Program-made: the position numbers and the translations under genes | NCBI GenBank assembly: GCA_934675735.1 | Contig: CAKURR010000027.1 | Location: forward strand, 1-26,691 | DNA: 26,691 bases | Reading direction: 5' to 3' | Source of the DNA: an uncultured Clostridia bacterium | GTDB taxonomy: Bacteria > Bacillota > Clostridia > Christensenellales > Aristaeellaceae | Shown: one piece after another, positions 23,212-26,691 of the stretch | Layout of the letters: every line of letters starts with the position of its first letter | Numbering within the stretch: position 1 is the stretch's first letter | Notes under the pieces: generated by a model | Database searches by the model: none | Told to the model about the DNA's origin: nothing | What the model saw: only the letters and a program-made list of their open reading frames with translations

Positions 23212-24447
23212 ATGAAAAAAGATTTGTTAAAGCAATACGCGCGTCTGGTGGCGGGCGTGGGCGTCAACGTGCAGAAGGGGCAGACCGTCGTGGTGCGCTG
23301 TCCGGTGGATTGCGCGGATTTCGGGCGGGCGCTCTGCGCGGCCTGCTTTGAGCTGGGCGCGAAAGATGTGGTGATGGAATGGCGCGACGACGTTTGCAGC
23401 CGCGAGCATTGGCTGCACGCGGACGACAGCGTGTTCGACGCGGTCTATCCGTGGGACGTCGAAAAGAACACGCAGCTGGGCCGCGAGGGCGCGGGCTTCA
23501 TCACGGTTTCGGCGAGCGATCCGGAGAATCTGCGCGGGGTCTCCACGGACAGGCTGCGCCGCTGGGAAGAGGCGGCGGGCCGCGACCAGAAGGAATTTTA
23601 CCGCATGATGATGGCCAACGGCTTTCCGTGGTGCGTGGTCAGCGTGCCCGTGCTGAGCTGGGCGAAGAAGGTTTTCCCGAACGAGACGGACGAAGCCGCG
23701 ATGGACAAGCTTTGGGACGCGATTTTCAAAACCGTCCGCGTGGCGGAGGGCGGCGACGCGGTGGAAGCGTGGCGCGCGCATTGCGCGTATCTGGACGAGA
23801 TGGCGGGCAAGCTGAACGCCTTGCAGCTCAGGCAGGTACGATACAAAAATGCGCTCGGCACGGATGTGGTCGTCGGTCTGCCCGACGAGCACGTCTGGCT
23901 GGCGGGCGCGGACTCGGCCAAGAGCGGCGTGCGCTTTGTGGCGAACATGCCGACCGAAGAGATCTTTTCCGCGCCGAAGCGCGACGCGGTGGACGGCGTG
24001 CTGGCCGCATCCAAGCCGCTGGCGCTGAACGGCAATGTCATCGAGGGGATTCGGCTGACGCTGGAGCACGGGCGAATCGTCGGCATCCATGCGGATACGA
24101 ACGAGGACGTGCTGAGGCAGGCCATCGAGACGGACGAGGGCGCGCACTATCTGGGCGAAATTGCGCTCGTTCCGGTCGATTCGCCGATTGCGCAGAGCGG
24201 GCTGCTCTTCTATAATACGCTGTTTGACGAGAACGCCGCATGTCACTTTGCCTTCGGGCAGGCGTATCCGGCGTGCGTGCCGAACGGCGACAACCTCTCG
24301 GAGGAAGAACTGCTGCGCTGCGGCATCAACGCCGTGAGCAACACGCACGTGGATTTCATGGTCGGCACGGCGGATTTGTCCATCATCGGCACGACGAAGG
24401 ACGGGCGCGACGTGGTCGTCTTTGAAAACGGGCGGTTTGCGCTATGA
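23212..24447 (+). CDS. M29-family aminopeptidase (AmpS-like)
   Basis: Metallo-aminopeptidase of 411 aa, full length for family M29, that removes N-terminal residues from peptides in the cytoplasm. Conserved segments carrying the metal ligands are FVANMPTEEIFSAPKRDAVDG, LGEIALVPVDSPI, LFYNTLFDENAACHFAFGQAYP and NTHVDFMVGT near the C-terminus. GGGAGAA precedes the ATG. Its stop overlaps the desulfurase start (ATGA, 24444-24447). This coupling to sulfur-transfer genes is not explained by its known activity. Confidence 0.93.
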   Translation: MKKDLLKQYARLVAGVGVNVQKGQTVVVRCPVDCADFGRALCAACFELGAKDVVMEWRDDVCSREHWLHADDSVFDAVYPWDVEKNTQLGREGAGFITVSASDPENLRGVSTDRLRRWEEAAGRDQKEFYRMMMANGFPWCVVSVPVLSWAKKVFPNETDEAAMDKLWDAIFKTVRVAEGGDAVEAWRAHCAYLDEMAGKLNALQLRQVRYKNALGTDVVVGLPDEHVWLAGADSAKSGVRFVANMPTEEIFSAPKRDAVDGVLAASKPLALNGNVIEGIRLTLEHGRIVGIHADTNEDVLRQAIETDEGAHYLGEIALVPVDSPIAQSGLLFYNTLFDENAACHFAFGQAYPACVPNGDNLSEEELLRCGINAVSNTHVDFMVGTADLSIIGTTKDGRDVVVFENGRFAL

Positions 24448-25565
24448 TTTATCTGGATTATACGGCGAACACGCCGCCGGATGAGCGGGTGCTGGCGCGA
24501 TTCTGCGAAACGGAACGGCGCTGCATCGGCAACGCGAACAGCAAACACGCGGCCGGACGGCAGGCGGCGGATATTCTGCACGCGAGTCTGGCGCACATGG
24601 CGCAGGTGCTCGGCGCAAAGGAGACGGAAATCATCCAGACCTCCGGCGCGAGCGAGTCGAACAACACGGCCATCAAGGGCATTTTGCGCGCAAGCCGCCA
24701 CGCCGGGCGGCACATCATCACCACGCCGCTGGAGCATGCGTCGGTGAGCGGCTGCCTGACGGCGATGCAGGAACAGGGCGCGCAGATTGACGTGGTCTCC
24801 ATCGATCGACAGGGGCGCGTCGATTTGGAGGAACTGGCCGAGCTGATGCGCAAAGATACGGTGCTGGTGACCGTCAGCGCAGTGGACAGCGAGCTTGGCG
24901 TGGTGCAGCCCGTGAAGGAAATTGCCCGCCTGTTGGAGGGGTATCCGCATTGCAGGCTGCATGTGGACGCGACTCAGGCGGTCGGCAAGATGCCGATATC
25001 GTTTGACGGGGCGGACACGATGAGCTTGGCCGCGCATAAATTCTACGGCCTCAACGGCGTGGGTCTGCTGCTGCGCCGCGAGGAGGTGGGCATGGAGCCG
25101 CTGATTCACGGCGGGGTGAGCGTGTCGCTCTATCGGAGCGGCACGCCGCCCGTCGGTCTGGCCGCGGCGACGGAGACAGCGCTGGAAATGGCGCTGAAGG
25201 AGCAGCCCGCGCGCTATGAACGGGTCAAGGCGCTCAACGAGAGGCTCCGCGCGGCGCTGGCAGGTTATCCCAAAGTAGCAATCAACAGTCCGGAACATGC
25301 GATTCCGCACATTCTGAACCTGAGCGTCGAAGGCGTGCGCGGCGCGGCAATGGCGGCGGCGCTGGATGCGCGCGGGGTCTGCGTGTCGGTGAAATCCGCC
25401 TGCTCGGTGGAGGGCACGCCGTCGCGCGCGGTGTTCGCCGTCAGCCGAAACCGTGCGCAGGCGATGAACTCCATCCGAATCAGCCTGAGCCACCTGACGA
25501 CGGACGAGGAGATTTCGCAATTTCTGGATATCTTCAAAACATGCTGTGAGGAAATGACAAAGTGA
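24444..25565 (+). CDS. Cysteine desulfurase (NifS/IscS-like)
   Basis: PLP enzyme of 373 aa that takes sulfur from cysteine as a persulfide. PLP-binding Lys199 lies in SLAAHKFYGLNGVG, His98 in TPLEHASVSG and Asp175 in HVDATQAVGK. The persulfide Cys320 is in VSVKSACSVEGTPS. The N-terminus reads YLDYTANTPPD where most relatives have a YLDNAATT-type block. It overlaps both neighbours by four bases, so it is translated together with the TtcA-like enzyme, its likely sulfur acceptor. No IscU or SufU scaffold is adjacent, which favours a role in tRNA thiolation over iron-sulfur assembly; that is inference. Confidence 0.93.
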   Translation: MIYLDYTANTPPDERVLARFCETERRCIGNANSKHAAGRQAADILHASLAHMAQVLGAKETEIIQTSGASESNNTAIKGILRASRHAGRHIITTPLEHASVSGCLTAMQEQGAQIDVVSIDRQGRVDLEELAELMRKDTVLVTVSAVDSELGVVQPVKEIARLLEGYPHCRLHVDATQAVGKMPISFDGADTMSLAAHKFYGLNGVGLLLRREEVGMEPLIHGGVSVSLYRSGTPPVGLAAATETALEMALKEQPARYERVKALNERLRAALAGYPKVAINSPEHAIPHILNLSVEGVRGAAMAAALDARGVCVSVKSACSVEGTPSRAVFAVSRNRAQAMNSIRISLSHLTTDEEISQFLDIFKTCCEEMTK

Positions 25566-26407
25566 AGCGCGAATTTGAATTTTATCAGCGGGTGGAGCGC
25601 AGCATTCTGACCACCTATCGCAAGGAGCTGTGGAAGCCGTTTATTCTGGCCGTGAAGCGCTATGAGTTGATTCGGGAGGGCGACAAAATCGCCGTGTGCA
25701 TCTCCGGCGGCAAGGATTCCATGCTGATGGCCAAGCTCATGCAGGAGCTTCAGCGCCACAGCAAGGTGCACTTTGAAACGGTCTTTCTGGTGATGGACCC
25801 CGGCTACAACGAAATCAACCGCCGCAAAATCGAGCAGAACGCCGCGCTGCTGAACGTGCCGATTACGATTTTCGAGACGGATGTATTCGACGTGGCCAAC
25901 AACAGCGAACACAACCCCTGCTATCTCTGCGCGCGCATGCGCCGCGGCTACCTGTACAGCAAGGCCAAAGAGCTGGGCTGCAACAAGATTGCGCTGGGCC
26001 ACCATTTTAATGATGTGATTGAAACCACGGTCATGGCGATGTTCTACGGCGCGCAGCTTCAGGCGATGCTGCCCAAGCTGCACAGCAGCAACTTTGAGGG
26101 CATGGAGCTTATCCGCCCGATGTACTGCATCCACGAGGACGACATCATCCGCTGGAAGAACGCGCACGAGCTGGAATTTATTCAGTGCGCCTGCCGATTC
26201 ACCGAGAACTGCACCATGTGTGATAACGGAGGCGGCGGCTCGAAGCGGCAGGAGGTCAAGCAGCTGCTCAAACGGCTCAAAAAGGATAACCCCGATATCG
26301 AAAAGAGCATCTTCAACAGCATTCATGCCGTCTGCCTGGATACTATGCCGGGGTGGAAAACGCATGGGGAGGAGCATAGCTTCTTGGAGAATTACGGGAA
26401 GAAGTAA
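25562..26407 (+). CDS. TtcA-like tRNA thiolation ATPase
   Basis: PP-loop ATPase of 281 aa, probably thiolating a tRNA base (2-thiocytidine in TtcA). The PP-loop is SGGKDS (residues 48-53). Cys120 and Cys123 (NPCYLCARMRRG) form the CxxC that with a later Cys holds the iron-sulfur cluster in TtcA. GHHFNDVIET is the second conserved block. An extra Cys group lies at 209-220 (QCACRFTENCTMC). The start is GTG at 25562, overlapping the desulfurase stop (GTGA), with GAGGAA upstream. It is the last gene of the operon; a terminator follows. The target base is not proven by sequence. Confidence 0.88.
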   Translation: MKREFEFYQRVERSILTTYRKELWKPFILAVKRYELIREGDKIAVCISGGKDSMLMAKLMQELQRHSKVHFETVFLVMDPGYNEINRRKIEQNAALLNVPITIFETDVFDVANNSEHNPCYLCARMRRGYLYSKAKELGCNKIALGHHFNDVIETTVMAMFYGAQLQAMLPKLHSSNFEGMELIRPMYCIHEDDIIRWKNAHELEFIQCACRFTENCTMCDNGGGGSKRQEVKQLLKRLKKDNPDIEKSIFNSIHAVCLDTMPGWKTHGEEHSFLENYGKK

Positions 26408-26426
26408 AAACAGCTTAAACACCGCG

Positions 26427-26453
26427 AACACGCCGAAAGGCGTGTTTTTTCTT
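26427..26453 (+). terminator. Terminator of the ttcA operon
   Basis: AACACGCC-GAAA-GGCGTGTT followed by TTTTCTT is a textbook intrinsic terminator, 20 bases after the stop codon. Confidence 0.93.
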
Positions 26454-26504
26454 GCGGGAGCAAGAAAAATGACGTTTGAGGCATGGAAAAATCCGGAATC
26501 GGAT

Positions 26505-26575
26505 GAAAAAGTTTCGAAAACTGTCGAAAAAAGATTAAAAAAGGTATTGACACGAAGCCGAAACTGCGATATAAT
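26505..26575 (+). promoter_or_regulatory. rRNA operon promoter with AT-rich upstream element
   Basis: TTGACA (26547-26552), exactly 17 bases, then TATAAT (26570-26575) is the full consensus. The preceding 40 bases are rich in A-tracts, as in UP elements. The following leader has rRNA-type signals. Confidence 0.9.
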
Positions 26576-26581
26576 AACTGA

Positions 26582-26691
26582 GCTGTCAGCGCGAGCCACT
26601 GAGCCGGGCGGACAGCGATGATCCTTGAAAACGATACAGAATCAAGAAGAACGCGAACCGTGATTTTCACGAGTCACGGTAAGAAAAAGAC
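26582..26691 (+). other. rRNA operon leader (16S gene lies beyond the window)
   Basis: GCTGTC (26582-26587) pairs with GACAGC (26611-26616). TGATCCTTGAAAAC (26619-26632) resembles the boxA antitermination site of Firmicutes rRNA leaders. CCGTGA (26658-26663) pairs with TCACGG (26674-26679). The window ends before any recognisable mature 16S sequence. Confidence 0.75.

Noticed and set aside
1..26691. CRISPR arrays, prophage genes, toxin-antitoxin or restriction systems
   Set aside because: No regular spaced direct repeats and no motifs of these systems were seen; the mobile DNA is limited to the IS5-type and MITE-like elements.

Overview
The window looks like the chromosome of a GC-rich, Gram-positive (monoderm) Clostridia-type bacterium. 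The signs are AGGAGG-type ribosome sites, a class B sortase, an LtaS/OpgB-type glycerophosphate transferase, lipoproteins, a PhoR/PhoB-like two-component pair and a TRAP-TAXI transporter. I cannot name the species from sequence alone. The segment lies between two rRNA operons on the + strand. It opens inside the 3' half of a 5S rRNA gene and closes in the leader of another rRNA operon, with a consensus promoter (TTGACA, 17 nt, TATAAT), an AT-rich upstream stretch and a boxA-like site. The 16S gene itself lies beyond the right edge.

Left end (1-745): the 5S tail and its terminator are followed by two more copies of the 5S 3' end. In each copy the 5S helix is extended by a 13-bp perfect stem plus a 5-bp inner stem with a TGT loop. 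The two hairpins differ at seven base pairs and every change is compensated. Each copy is preceded by a degenerate inverted copy of the same 5S segment. This is the most unusual structure in the window. Next come an LtaS/OpgB-family enzyme (746-2323, +), a response regulator and histidine kinase (5040-2381, -), a GH127-like hydrolase (-) and, divergently, a eukaryote-type (GH13_8-like) glycogen branching enzyme (+).

Middle (9480-18000): class B sortase, HAD phosphatase and a peptidoglycan-binding lipoprotein, all on +. Then an IS5-family element (1215 bp, TTAG target duplication) sits inside an older 212-bp inverted-repeat (MITE-like) element. Beyond it are a TRAP-TAXI transporter (fused permease and binding protein) and a D-2-hydroxyacid dehydrogenase.

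Right part (18140-26407): tRNA-Pro(GGG) on -, then a minus-strand group of tcdA-like, DUF2318 lipoprotein and HMA/SafE/cupredoxin fusion genes, preceded by mnmG. A plus-strand, translationally coupled operon follows: M29 aminopeptidase, cysteine desulfurase and a TtcA-like tRNA thiolase. Four tRNA-modification functions (tcdA, mnmG, desulfurase, ttcA) therefore lie within about 6 kb, next to a tRNA gene and an rRNA operon.

Many intergenic gaps hold perfect short hairpins with three-base loops, often several in a row. The long ORFs antisense to the GC-rich genes are treated as shadows.
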